DNA from: Planctomycetota bacterium
GTDB taxonomy: Bacteria > Planctomycetota > Phycisphaerae > Phycisphaerales > Phycisphaeraceae
Assembly: GCA_024279865.1 (NCBI GenBank)
Contig: JAJRRC010000028.1
Location: 1 to 42,664, forward strand
Direction of reading: 5' to 3'
DNA length: 42,664 bases
The notes under the pieces were generated by a model, which was not told the origin of the DNA, did not search any database, and saw nothing but the letters and a program-made list of their open reading frames with translations. The position numbers and the translations under genes are program-made. This document shows positions 8,064 to 17,054 of this stretch, piece by piece (the stretch's first letter is position 1; every line of letters starts with the position of its first letter).

Positions 8064-9308
8064 TTATCCCATATGTTGGATGATGGCATCGCCGAACTCG
8101 CTGCACTTGAGCAGTTGGGCGTCGTCCATGAGGCGTTCGAAGTCATAGGTGACGGTTTTGGCGGCAATAGCGCCATTGACACCGGTGATGATAAGGTCTG
8201 CTGCTTCGGACCATCCGAGGTAGCGGAGCATCATTTCGCCGGAGAGGATGACTGAGCCGGGATTGACTTTGTCTTGGCCAGCATATTTAGGGGCTGTGCC
8301 ATGGGTTGCTTCGAAGATGGCATTGCCGGTGGTGTAGTTGATGTTACCGCCTGGTGCGATGCCGATGCCTCCCACGCAGGCTGCTAGTGCATCGGAGATG
8401 TAGTCGCCGTTGAGGTTGAGGGTCGCAATGACATCATACTCAGCAGGGCGGGTAAGAATTTGTTGGAGCATGGCATCGGCGATGACATCTTTGATGATAA
8501 TTTTTTTGCCACTGGGTGTGGTGATTTCGCACCAAGGTCCGCCGTCGATTTCGGTAGCGCCAAAATGTTCCTTGGCACATTTGTAGCCCCAGTCACGGAA
8601 GCCACCTTCGGTGAACTTCATGATGTTGCCTTTGTGGACGAGGGTGACGCTGTCCCGGTCGTTGGCAATGGCGTATTCGATAGCAGCTTTGACGAGGCGT
8701 TCGGTTCCTTCATCGGAGACAGGCTTAAGGCCGATGCCAACGGTGTTGGGGAAACGAATTTTCTTGTACATATCCGGATAGGTTTCCTGGATGAAGCTTT
8801 TGAGTTTATCGCAATCTTCAGAGCCGTTTTCAAACTCGATGCCTGCATAAATATCTTCGGTGTTTTCACGGAAGATGACCATGTTGGTCAGTTCTGGTTT
8901 CTTGACCGGGCTGGGTACGCCTTTGAACCAACGCACGGGGCGAAGGCAGACGTAGAGGTCAAGGATCTGTCGCAAGGCCACGTTCAATGAACGAATGCCG
9001 CCGCCGACGGGAGTGGTCAGAGGACCTTTGATCCCGACCAGATAGGTCTTAAAGGCATCAAGGGTTTCATCGGGAAGCCAGCTTTGGACAGCGTTAAAGG
9101 CTTTTTCACCCGCAAGGACTTCCTTCCATGCGATCTGACGGTCGTTGCCATAAGCCTTGGCCACCGCAGCATCCAAGACTTTTTGCGAGGCTTTCCAAAT
9201 GTCTGGCCCAATGCCATCGCCTTCGATAAAAGGAATGATCGGGGTGGAGGGCACATTGAGCTTGCCATTTTCGAGCGTGATAGCTTGTCCTGCGAGTGTG
9301 TCAGTCAT
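8064..9308 (-). CDS. icd: isocitrate dehydrogenase, NADP-type
   Basis: TCA-cycle enzyme converting isocitrate to 2-oxoglutarate and CO2. From ATG 9308 it is 414 aa, matching E. coli Icd. The frame remains open upstream to 9611, but that part overlaps the neighbouring gene and has no similarity. AAGGAA lies ten bases before ATG 9308. Visible motifs are [27 protein letters not shown] (the substrate-binding and regulatory Ser in E. coli), [13 protein letters not shown], and the coenzyme segment [20 protein letters not shown]. The Lys-Tyr pair in that segment is typical of NADP-dependent enzymes. I cannot tell whether the serine is phosphorylated here, since no aceK is in view. It has its own terminator. 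Confidence 0.96.
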   Translation of the reverse strand: MTDTLAGQAITLENGKLNVPSTPIIPFIEGDGIGPDIWKASQKVLDAAVAKAYGNDRQIAWKEVLAGEKAFNAVQSWLPDETLDAFKTYLVGIKGPLTTPVGGGIRSLNVALRQILDLYVCLRPVRWFKGVPSPVKKPELTNMVIFRENTEDIYAGIEFENGSEDCDKLKSFIQETYPDMYKKIRFPNTVGIGLKPVSDEGTERLVKAAIEYAIANDRDSVTLVHKGNIMKFTEGGFRDWGYKCAKEHFGATEIDGGPWCEITTPSGKKIIIKDVIADAMLQQILTRPAEYDVIATLNLNGDYISDALAACVGGIGIAPGGNINYTTGNAIFEATHGTAPKYAGQDKVNPGSVILSGEMMLRYLGWSEAADLIITGVNGAIAAKTVTYDFERLMDDAQLLKCSEFGDAIIQHMG

Positions 9309-9411
9309 AATAGAAGATTCCTTGGTGTGATGACAGTGAAGGCAGATCATTATGACAGGATGAGCGAGGTTCTCAAGTTGAGATCGCCAAGTTCCGTGTC
9401 GTGGCAACTTT

Positions 9412-9954
9412 TTACAGATTTGTGGGGGCAGGATCTGTTTGAAATATCCAAGCCCAATTCCCTTGTTTGGCGTGTGCTTGAATGTATTGATAAACCTGTT
9501 TTTGGTGTTTGGGGTCGTTGATTGCAATGGGTTTGCCACTTCGAGCCCAGAGGGTCCCGGGCAATTCGTGTCGGACAGCATGCGACGCAGCCTGTTTGAT
9601 TTTGGCAGCATGTTTCAACGCTGCGTTGTAATCGTCTTCGAGTTCGACTTGCAGATGGGTATGCGTAGAGCCCACGCTGATGGCGAGTGTTTGAACATTG
9701 AGGTTCGCAGATTTACGAAGAATCGCTTGCCCGATGATGGGATACAAATGGGATGGCAGGACCACTTTTTTTTGAAGTTGATTTTTGGCGTATTGATGAA
9801 GTTTTTGATGTTCTCCAGCAGGGGGTGATTTTTTGTAGTCACCACTGCTGTGGATTCGGTGTTGACGTGTTCGAAAGCCCCGTGGGTCGCCATGTAGCCA
9901 TGAGCCTTTGGTGTGCAAAATGAGATGCCACCATGCGCAGTGAGGCTTGGGCAT
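9412..9954 (-). CDS. Y1/RAYT-like transposase-related protein
   Basis: A 180-aa soluble protein. Near the N-terminus it has [20 protein letters not shown], then [15 protein letters not shown] recall this arrangement from planctomycete proteins annotated as IS200/RAYT-like transposases. A candidate HUH metal-binding motif is in [10 protein letters not shown], where the middle residue is Thr instead of a bulky hydrophobic one. A candidate nucleophilic Tyr is in VYQYIQAH, about 75 residues later. If active it would nick single-stranded DNA at hairpin repeats. AAGGA lies eight bases before ATG. The start is 46 bp from an element with 20-bp terminal inverted repeats (10001-10111), the kind of arrangement RAYT genes have with REP sequences. 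It could also be a domesticated, non-transposing relative. Confidence 0.6.
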   Translation of the reverse strand: MPKPHCAWWHLILHTKGSWLHGDPRGFRTRQHRIHSSGDYKKSPPAGEHQKLHQYAKNQLQKKVVLPSHLYPIIGQAILRKSANLNVQTLAISVGSTHTHLQVELEDDYNAALKHAAKIKQAASHAVRHELPGTLWARSGKPIAINDPKHQKQVYQYIQAHAKQGNWAWIFQTDPAPTNL

Positions 9955-10000
9955 GGTGCGAATCCTTCAGGGGTTAATACGGAGAGTCTGTTGGGGGGGG

Positions 10001-10111
10001 CGATCCCAGCCTTCGCTGCGATTAGGCAAGGGCTTTTCCCTTGGTTGCCAGACTAACAGGGTTCAAAAATTCTCACAAGCCCAAGTCTAAGCGCAGCGAA
10101 GACTGGGATCG
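10001..10111. repeat. palindrome-ended 111-bp element beside the RAYT-like gene
   Basis: CGATCCCAGCCTTCGCTGCG (10001-10020) is repeated inverted at 10092-10111 with 19 of 20 bases matching. Inside is a second hairpin, CAAGGG-ctttt-CCCTTG (about 10027-10043). It lies in the 5' flank of the RAYT-like gene. Confidence 0.7.
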
Positions 10112-10177
10112 ATTTTCACAAAGCGTTTTCCCATGAAACAGTCATCACCCCACCCCGGTGACATCCTCAGCAGATTT

Positions 10178-10197
10178 GCCTTCTGTTTTTAGAAGGC
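10178..10197 (+). promoter_or_regulatory. hairpin upstream of the sulfatase
   Basis: GCCTTCT-gttttt-AGAAGGC is a perfect 7-bp stem, 53 bases before the sulfatase start. It is not followed by a T-run, so it is more likely a leader element or operator than a terminator. Function unknown. Confidence 0.4.
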
Positions 10198-10250
10198 TCA
10201 AAATAAAATGTTCAATGAACCAATTGATATGAGATAACCCAGGAGACCTC

Positions 10251-11669
10251 GTGCAAGACAAACGCCCCAATATCATTCTTGTGATGACAGATCAGCACCG
10301 TGGAGATTGCTTAGGTATTGAAGGGCATCCCTGTTTGCTCACGCCGAACCTCGATGCCATTGCCCATGGGGGAACACGGTTTACACAAGCTTTTTCAACT
10401 TGCCCGATCTGCATCCCAGCTCGCCGCTCCTTAATGTCAGGCCAATTCCCCGCGACCCATGGCCTACTGGGATTTCGTGAAGGCCTTGAATGGAACCCCC
10501 CAGCCACCTTGCCCGGTGAACTGTCCCACGCAGGATACGAAACCTTCATCGTCGGGCGTAGCATGCACCTGCATCCCTCTCGCAAACGCTATGGCTTTGA
10601 CCACATGGTCCTCAGCGGCGATGTACATCCAGACGACGTGGTCGAACATCTGCCCGGCGGCCCGGCCAGTAGCTGGGGACACGGGCTCGACCCCAACGGC
10701 TGGACCGCTCGGCCCTGGCATCTCGATGAAACCTTGCACCCAAGTTATCGAACCGCCAATGATGCGATTCGATTCCTAAATCGACGAGACCCAAGCTGCC
10801 CGTTTTTCTTATGCGTTAATTTTGCAGGCCCGCATCCGCCGTTTTATCCGCCTGCTTTTTACATGGATCGTTACCTCAGGCAAGACCTCCCCGCCCCGAC
10901 CTATGGCACATGGGCAACCGCACCTGCCAACGCAGGCATGGGTTTGCCCATCAACGATCACACCCAACATCTCACCGGCGAAGCTTTACGCAGTTGCCAG
11001 GCAGGTTACTACGGCCTCATTAATCACATCGACGATCAAATCCACCGATTCTTATCACCATGGGGAGGCCTCGATCCCCAAACCGCTGCAAACACCGTGA
11101 TCATTTTCATCGCCGATCATGGCGAGATGCTAGGCGATCATTATTTATTCAGAAAATCGTCGCCGTATCAGGGTGCTGTGCGTGTGCCGTTTTTGATTAA
11201 AACGCCAAGCCATTGGCAGATGCCCACCGCCCAGACCTGTTCTTCTGCGGTGTGCTTAGAAGACATCATGCCCACGGTGCTAGAACTTGCCGACGTTCCC
11301 ATTCCACCGAGTGTGCAAGGCCAGAGCCTCGTTCCCATTCTCAAAGGCGACCCAACGATCTCCCGTGACTATGTGCATGGCGAACAAGCTTGCCCGCCAG
11401 ACGACAGGCTCTGCTTTCACTATCTCACCGATGGTCAGCACAAGTACATCTGGTTTACCAACACAGGCAAAGAACAATTCTTTGATCTGCAAAACGATCC
11501 CAATGAAACAGCCAATCTTATTAACCATTCGGACCATGAACAGAAGGTTGCTCAATGGCGCAAACGATTGGTGATCCACCTACAAAATCGGCCCGAAGGG
11601 TTTAGTGACGGGTCCCATTTACTGCACGGCAAACCATGTCCCATGTTAATGGCTCATGCCAAGGGTTAA
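10251..11669 (+). CDS. sulfatase (arylsulfatase A family), no signal peptide
   Basis: Hydrolyses sulfate esters; the substrate cannot be named. The 472-aa protein starts PNIILVMTDQHRGD, with the metal-binding Asp pair. The formylglycine motif CIPAR (C-x-P-x-R, near residue 52, inside STCPICIPARRSL) is canonical, so a sulfatase-modifying enzyme is needed to convert Cys. FIADHGEMLGDH near residue 290 supplies the other metal ligands. AGGAGA lies before the GTG start. Most planctomycete polysaccharide sulfatases are exported, but this one begins directly with the catalytic fold, pointing to cytoplasmic desulfation of imported sugars or to another phospho- or sulfo-ester substrate. It converges on the giant surface protein, and the two stop codons are five bases apart. 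Confidence 0.92.
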   Translation: MQDKRPNIILVMTDQHRGDCLGIEGHPCLLTPNLDAIAHGGTRFTQAFSTCPICIPARRSLMSGQFPATHGLLGFREGLEWNPPATLPGELSHAGYETFIVGRSMHLHPSRKRYGFDHMVLSGDVHPDDVVEHLPGGPASSWGHGLDPNGWTARPWHLDETLHPSYRTANDAIRFLNRRDPSCPFFLCVNFAGPHPPFYPPAFYMDRYLRQDLPAPTYGTWATAPANAGMGLPINDHTQHLTGEALRSCQAGYYGLINHIDDQIHRFLSPWGGLDPQTAANTVIIFIADHGEMLGDHYLFRKSSPYQGAVRVPFLIKTPSHWQMPTAQTCSSAVCLEDIMPTVLELADVPIPPSVQGQSLVPILKGDPTISRDYVHGEQACPPDDRLCFHYLTDGQHKYIWFTNTGKEQFFDLQNDPNETANLINHSDHEQKVAQWRKRLVIHLQNRPEGFSDGSHLLHGKPCPMLMAHAKG

Positions 11670-11674
11670 GCCAT

Positions 11675-12390
11675 TTAGGCTGACAGGAATCCGATATCGA
11701 TTCGGTCGTTGACTTGTCCAGTTAAGACCGAGAACACGCCCGATCGGCCGGTGGAGCTGTTGACATCACTGTCCAACGCATCGCTAGAGCCTTGGCCTTG
11801 AAGGGTGAAGTTAAAGCCTGCCAGTGCTAGGACATGAATCTGGTAGTCGCCGCTCGCCAGATTTTCAAAGACATAGAATCCGCCAGCACTGGTGGTCGTC
11901 GTCGCCACATCGAGGCCATTTTCATCGAGCAGGTTGATGGTTACGCCGTCGATACCAGTTTCGCCATTGTCCTGAATCCCGTTGCCGTTGGTGTCGTTCC
12001 AGACAAAATTGCTGATCGAAGCAGAGCTTTGGTGCAGGCCGATATCGAAGGTATCGTTGGGTTGTCCTGCGACAATGGAGAAGATGCCAGAGCGTCCGTT
12101 TTCTCGGTTGACATCACTGTCTAACGCATCGTCAGAACCTTGGTTTTGCAGGGTAAAATCAAAGCCTGTCGGGGCCAGGACGTAGAGTTGATAATCGCCT
12201 GTTGCGATATTGTCGAAGGCATAAAACCCGCCGTTGGCGGTGGTGGTCGTGGCGATGTCGATGCCGTTGTCGTCAAGGAGGTTGACGGTAATGCCGTCGA
12301 TACCCGCTTCACCTGCGTCTTGGATACCGTTCTGGTTAAGGTCATTCCAGACGAAGTTGGAGACTGGAGCAGTGGGAGGCGTGGGGGGTG
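11675..12390 (-). repeat. two SdrD-B modules, block B
   Basis: Two tandem copies of a roughly 115-codon module, each beginning with SNFVWND and ending near the phrase NDxxDIG. They follow a PP/PT linker encoded around 12365-12415. They are the C-terminal end of the giant protein. Confidence 0.8.
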
Positions 12391-15300
12391 TTGGAGGAAC
12401 GGGGGGGAGGGTCAGCCCCGTGCCATAAACGAGATAGGTTTCGCCTGCGAAGCTATTGCCGTTGGGATCAGCCGCGTATGCTCCGATGAGCAAATCGGCG
12501 AAGCCGTCGCCGTTCACATCACCAGCGGAGGAAACAGAAACACCCGAGCGGTCACTTTTATCAATGCCGTTAAACACCGCGCCGTTTCGTGTGCCAGCCG
12601 CGATCTCCGAAAAATTGACCACGCCGGTCAAGCCAGATGCCTGACCATAAACCAAATAGGTTTCGCCTGCTACGCTATTACCGTTGGGATCAGCAAGCCA
12701 TGCCCCGATGAGCATATCCGCATAGCCGTCACCATTCACATCACCAGCGGAGGAAACAGAAACACCCGATGCATCCCTTCCATCAATGCCGTTAAACACC
12801 GCGCCGTTTCGGGTGCCAGCAGCAATCTCAGAAAGGTTGATCACACCGGTCAAGCCAGACGCCTGACCATAAACAAGATAGGTTTCACCTGCTGCGCTAT
12901 TGCCGTTGGAATCAGCCTGAGATGCTCCGATGAGTAGATCGGCGTAGCCGTCACCATTCACATCACCGGCGGAAGAAACAGAATTGCCCGAGCGGCCATA
13001 TGCATCAATGCCGTTAAACACCGCGCCGTTTCGGGTGCCAGCAGCAATCTCAGAAAGATTGATCACCCCGGTCAAGCCAGACGCCTGACCATAAACAAGA
13101 TAGGTTTCGCCTGCTTTGCTATTGCCGTTGGGATCAGCCAACTGTGCCCCGATGAGCAGGTCGGCGAAGCCGTCACCATTCACATCACCGGCGGAGGAAA
13201 CAGAAACGCCCGAGTTGTCATCTGCATCAATGCCGTTAAACACCGCACCGTTTCGGGTGCCAGCAGCAATTTCTGAAAGATTTATCACGCCGGTCAAGCC
13301 AGACGCCTGGCCATAAACAAGATAGGTTTCGCCTGCTTGGCTATTGCCGTTGGGATCAGCCCAATTTGCTCCGATGAGCAGATCCGCGAAGCCGTCACCA
13401 TTCACATCACCGGCAGAAGAAACAGAAACGCCCGAGCGGTCATCTGCATCAATGCCGTTAAACACCGCACCGTTTCGGGTGCCAGCAGCAATCTCAGAAA
13501 GATGGATTACACCGGTCAAGCCAGACGCCTGACCATAAACCAGATAGGTTTCGCCTGCTTGGTTATTGCCGTTGGGATCAGCTCCCAATGCCCCGATGAG
13601 CAGATCCGCGAAGCCGTCACCATTCACATCACCCGCGGAGGAAACAGAAACACCCGAGGTGTCACTTGCATCAATGCCGTTAAACACTGCGATGTTTCGT
13701 GTGCCAGCCGCGATCTCCGAAAAATTGACCACGCCGGTCAAGCCAGATGCCTGACCATAAACCAGATAGGTTTCGCCTGCTACGCTATTGCCGTTGGGAT
13801 CAGCCCCAGTGGCCCCGATGAGCATATCGGCGTAGCCGTCACCATTCACATCACCGGCGGAAGAAACAGAAACGCCCGAGAAGTCACTTGCATGAATGCC
13901 ATTAAACACCGCGCCATCGAGCGTGCCTGCTGCGATGTCTGCTAGTTCAATCACGCCTGTTAAAGCAGGGTGATGCAAGCCTGCATCGAGGGTGTCATTT
14001 TGTTCATTGGCTGCAAGGCCAAAGACAGCGGTGTAGCCGGCGGCATCAATATCACTATCAACGGTGTCATCGGAGCCTTGATTTTGCGGGGCGACATCAA
14101 AGCCTGCCGGTGCAACGACCTGAAGCTGATAGTTTCCCGCAATCAGGTTGTGAAAGGCATAGAGTCCGCCACCTGTGGTGGTCGTGGTGGCAACTGGTGT
14201 TCCTGTCGTGTCGTCGAGGAGGTTGACGGTCACGCCGTCGATGCCTGGTTCGCCTGCGTCTTGAATGCCGTTGAGGTCAAGGTCATTCCAGACGAAGTTG
14301 GAAACTGATGCCGTGGCCGGGGGATCGACAGGCGGTGGTGCCAGCCGACTGAATAAGCCTATATCAAGCGTATCGTTGTCTTGTCCAGCCCCAATGGTGA
14401 ACACGCCGGAGCGGCCATTGGTATTCACATCGCTATCCAAGGCATCGTCGAAACCTTGGTCTTGCAAGGTAAAATCAAAGTCTGCCGGTGCGATGACGTA
14501 AAGCTGGTAGTCACCACTTGCAAGATTGTTGAAGGCATAAAAGCCGCCCCCGGAAGTCGTGGTCGTGGCCACGTTACGGCCGTTGTCATTGAGCAAGCTG
14601 ATGGTTACGCCGTCGATACCTGTTTCGCCGTTGTCCTGAATGCCGTTCTGGTTGAGGTCGTTCCAGATGAAATTGCTGACCGAGGCGGAGTTTTGGTGCA
14701 GGCCAATGTCGAGGGTGTCATTGGCTTGTCCAGCGATAATAGAGAACACCCCTGAGCGGCCGGTGTTGCGGTTGACATCACTGTCCAGCGCGTCATCAGA
14801 ACCCTGGTCTTGCAAGGTAAAATCAAAGCCATCGGGTGCGATGACATGGAGTTGGTAATCACCTGTTGGGATGCTCTCAAAGGCATAGAATCCGCTGGCG
14901 TTGGTGGTGGTCGTGGCAATGTCGATGCCGTTGTCATTGAGGAGGTTGACGGTGATGTCGTTGATACCCGGTTCGCCTGCATCTTGAATCCCGTTGCCGT
15001 TGAGGTCATTCCAGACGAAGTTGGAAACAGGAGAGGTCGGGGGGGAGGATGGCCCTTTGCCATAAATTAGGTAGGTTTCGCCTGCGGAAAATTTGTTGCC
15101 GGGACCGATTCCATATGCCCCGATGAGAATATCTTCAAAACCGTCTCCATTTACATCACCTGCAGAGGCAACAGACCGGCCCGAAAAGTCATTTGCATCA
15201 ATGCCGTTAAACACCACGCCATTTCGGGTGCCAGCAGCAATCTCCGAAAGATTGATTACACCGGTCAAGCCAGACGCCTGACCATAAACAAGATAGGTTT

Positions 15301-16780
15301 CGCCTGCACAACCCTTGTAGTTGGGAGAAGCCCGATCTGCCCCGATGAGCAGGTCGGCGAAGCCGTCACCATTTACATCACCTGCCGAGGCAACAGACCG
15401 GCCCGAGTTGCTCCACATATTAATTCCGTTAAACACCGCTCCATTACGTGTGCCAGTAGCGATCTCCGAAAGATTGATCACCCCGGTCAAGCCAGACGCC
15501 TGACCATAAACAAGATAGGTTTCGCCTGCTGTGTGATTGCTGTTAGAATTAAGCCCATACGCCCCGATGAGCAGATCGGCGAAACCGTCACCATTCACAT
15601 CTCCTGCGGAGGAAACAGAACTGCCAGACCAGTCATTTGCATCAATTCCGTTAAACACTGCGCCGTTTCGTGTGCCAGCAGCGATGTCTGAAAGGTTGAT
15701 CACACCGGTCAAGCCAGATGTCTGGCCATAAACAAGATAGGTTTCGCCTGCCCAACGATTGCCGTTGGGACCAGCCTTATATGCCCCGATAAGCAGGTCC
15801 GCGAAGCCGTCACCATTCACATCACCGGCGGAGGAAACAGAAACGCCCGAGAGGTCACCTGCATCAATGCCGTTAAACACCGCACCGTTGAGTGTGCCAG
15901 CAGCAATCTCCGAAAGATTGATCACCCCGGTCAAGCCAGACGCCTGACCATAAACAAGATAGGTTTCGCCTGCTGCGTGATTGCCGTTGGGGCCAGCAAA
16001 CACTGCCCCGATGAGCAGATCGGCGAAGCCGTCACCATTCACATCACCCGCGGAGGAAACAGAAGTGCCCGAGAGGTCAACGGCATCAATTCCGTTAAAT
16101 ACCGCACCATTGAGTGTGCCAGCAGCAATTTCTGAAAGATTGATCACGCCGGTTAAGCCAGACGCCTGGCCATAAACAAGATAGGTTTCGCCTGCCCAAC
16201 GATTGCCGTTGGGATCAGCCCAATATGCCCCGATGAGCAGATCGGCGAAGCCATCACCATTCACATCACCGGCAGAGGAAACAGAAGCGCCCGAGAGGTC
16301 CTCTGCATCAATCCCATTAAACACCGCGCCATCGAGCGTGCCTGCGGCGATGTCTGCTAGTTCAATCACGCCGGTTAACGCCGTGTTGCTTTGCAAGACG
16401 GGTGTGGGGACCGGGAGGCCAACGGACAAAAGCGTACGCGGCTCAAGGTTTCCGAAAAACTGATTGCCGGTCAGAATCTGGGAGACCGTCCGTGGACGTG
16501 ATGGACCCCACCATTTAAAGGGCGATGCGATGCTGGCCCGCAAGTGGTCAAAACTTTGCGCCAAGGTGGATTGGGTTGCGGTGTACCAACTGCCCAGGCG
16601 TTTTTGAATATTGATTCTAGATTGGATTGGGGTCTGCAGATAACCCCGGCGAGGCTGAACCCTCTTTTTGCTGTATCTCAAATTTCCATACTTTGCTGCG
16701 TGATTACGCTGCGTGCATCGTTTTAGCACGGAACGATACCAACGTTGCAAAAGTCGTTGCAGGTGCTTGGATGGCCTCAT
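11675..16780 (-). CDS. giant LEPR-XLL / FG-GAP / SdrD-B repeat surface protein
   Basis: A 1701-aa protein, likely exported. Residues 1-110 are basic (Arg/Lys-rich). The planctomycete LEPR-XLL targeting motif follows as LEPRTLLS at 112-119. Block A has six FG-GAP/integrin-alpha-like repeats of about 74 aa, each with the calcium-loop GDVNGDGFADLLIGA and the blade end AGETYLVYGQASGLTGVI. Then come three SdrD-B (Cna-B-like) domains with WNDLNxNGIQDxGExGI. Block B repeats the scheme with seven FG-GAP repeats, a Pro-Thr linker and two SdrD-B domains. Each FG-GAP array could form a beta-propeller. No sortase, PEP-CTERM or membrane anchor is seen at the C-terminus. GAGGGG lies six bases before ATG 16780. 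Adhesion or cell-surface structure is the likely role, by family only. Confidence 0.88.
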   Translation of the reverse strand: MRPSKHLQRLLQRWYRSVLKRCTQRNHAAKYGNLRYSKKRVQPRRGYLQTPIQSRINIQKRLGSWYTATQSTLAQSFDHLRASIASPFKWWGPSRPRTVSQILTGNQFFGNLEPRTLLSVGLPVPTPVLQSNTALTGVIELADIAAGTLDGAVFNGIDAEDLSGASVSSAGDVNGDGFADLLIGAYWADPNGNRWAGETYLVYGQASGLTGVINLSEIAAGTLNGAVFNGIDAVDLSGTSVSSAGDVNGDGFADLLIGAVFAGPNGNHAAGETYLVYGQASGLTGVINLSEIAAGTLNGAVFNGIDAGDLSGVSVSSAGDVNGDGFADLLIGAYKAGPNGNRWAGETYLVYGQTSGLTGVINLSDIAAGTRNGAVFNGIDANDWSGSSVSSAGDVNGDGFADLLIGAYGLNSNSNHTAGETYLVYGQASGLTGVINLSEIATGTRNGAVFNGINMWSNSGRSVASAGDVNGDGFADLLIGADRASPNYKGCAGETYLVYGQASGLTGVINLSEIAAGTRNGVVFNGIDANDFSGRSVASAGDVNGDGFEDILIGAYGIGPGNKFSAGETYLIYGKGPSSPPTSPVSNFVWNDLNGNGIQDAGEPGINDITVNLLNDNGIDIATTTTNASGFYAFESIPTGDYQLHVIAPDGFDFTLQDQGSDDALDSDVNRNTGRSGVFSIIAGQANDTLDIGLHQNSASVSNFIWNDLNQNGIQDNGETGIDGVTISLLNDNGRNVATTTTSGGGFYAFNNLASGDYQLYVIAPADFDFTLQDQGFDDALDSDVNTNGRSGVFTIGAGQDNDTLDIGLFSRLAPPPVDPPATASVSNFVWNDLDLNGIQDAGEPGIDGVTVNLLDDTTGTPVATTTTTGGGLYAFHNLIAGNYQLQVVAPAGFDVAPQNQGSDDTVDSDIDAAGYTAVFGLAANEQNDTLDAGLHHPALTGVIELADIAAGTLDGAVFNGIHASDFSGVSVSSAGDVNGDGYADMLIGATGADPNGNSVAGETYLVYGQASGLTGVVNFSEIAAGTRNIAVFNGIDASDTSGVSVSSAGDVNGDGFADLLIGALGADPNGNNQAGETYLVYGQASGLTGVIHLSEIAAGTRNGAVFNGIDADDRSGVSVSSAGDVNGDGFADLLIGANWADPNGNSQAGETYLVYGQASGLTGVINLSEIAAGTRNGAVFNGIDADDNSGVSVSSAGDVNGDGFADLLIGAQLADPNGNSKAGETYLVYGQASGLTGVINLSEIAAGTRNGAVFNGIDAYGRSGNSVSSAGDVNGDGYADLLIGASQADSNGNSAAGETYLVYGQASGLTGVINLSEIAAGTRNGAVFNGIDGRDASGVSVSSAGDVNGDGYADMLIGAWLADPNGNSVAGETYLVYGQASGLTGVVNFSEIAAGTRNGAVFNGIDKSDRSGVSVSSAGDVNGDGFADLLIGAYAADPNGNSFAGETYLVYGTGLTLPPVPPTPPTPPTAPVSNFVWNDLNQNGIQDAGEAGIDGITVNLLDDNGIDIATTTTANGGFYAFDNIATGDYQLYVLAPTGFDFTLQNQGSDDALDSDVNRENGRSGIFSIVAGQPNDTFDIGLHQSSASISNFVWNDTNGNGIQDNGETGIDGVTINLLDENGLDVATTTTSAGGFYVFENLASGDYQIHVLALAGFNFTLQGQGSSDALDSDVNSSTGRSGVFSVLTGQVNDRIDIGFLSA
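12420..13975 (-). repeat. seven FG-GAP repeats of 222 bp, block B
   Basis: Near-identical 222-bp units in the gene itself. Bases encoding the calcium loop and blade end are almost invariant. Variation is concentrated in two short spots: the residues before SG-S-SVSSAGD, and the loop before AGETYLVYG. Confidence 0.9.
13980..15055 (-). repeat. three SdrD-B modules, block A
   Basis: Three tandem modules beginning PVSNFVWND, ASVSNFIWND and ASVSNFVWND. The third is more diverged (DDTTGTPVATTT, VAPQNQGSDD) and joins directly to block B. Confidence 0.8.
15060..16385 (-). repeat. six FG-GAP repeats of 222 bp, block A
   Basis: Same 222-bp unit as in block B. The first unit of both blocks has IELADIAAGTLDG where later units have INLSEIAAGTxNG, showing that the whole array was copied as a block. 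Confidence 0.9.
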
Positions 16781-16910
16781 CTTTTCCCCTCGAAATGATA
16801 CTTTGATGTCTGCGTCGTGACGGATGGATCATAACATCAAAAAAATAAATTTGCATAAAGTCTTTTCAAATAGACTGGCATGCAATTTTTGACGAACCCA
16901 CTTGAAAATA

Positions 16911-16929
16911 AAGACTTCCGAAAAGTCTT
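16911..16929. repeat. short palindrome upstream of the giant gene
   Basis: AAGACTT-ccgaa-AAGTCTT, 130 bases upstream of the giant gene start. It could be a protein-binding site or chance. A partial match, AAAGTCTTTTC, lies at about 16857-16867. Confidence 0.3.
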
Positions 16930-17054
16930 ACGCACCACCATAACCGAATTTGCCGAGCCGTCTATGAGTCTTAAACGGCAAGTGAGCCGATTCCACTAGA
17001 AGAATCTCGGCCTGTAACGGTTATAGGAATTGTAGTGATTGTGATGGCTGGGGG

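Noticed and set aside
9309-9611. Upstream extension of the isocitrate dehydrogenase frame (101 extra residues)
   Set aside because: It overlaps the 3' part of the RAYT-like gene, has no similarity to the family, and ATG 9308 has a good ribosome site and gives the standard length.
12140-12937. Long plus-strand open frames inside the giant repeat gene (also 13337-13945)
   Set aside because: They are antisense shadows of the FG-GAP repeats: the repeat bias keeps the opposite frame open, the peptides show the same 222-bp periodicity, and there is no ribosome site.
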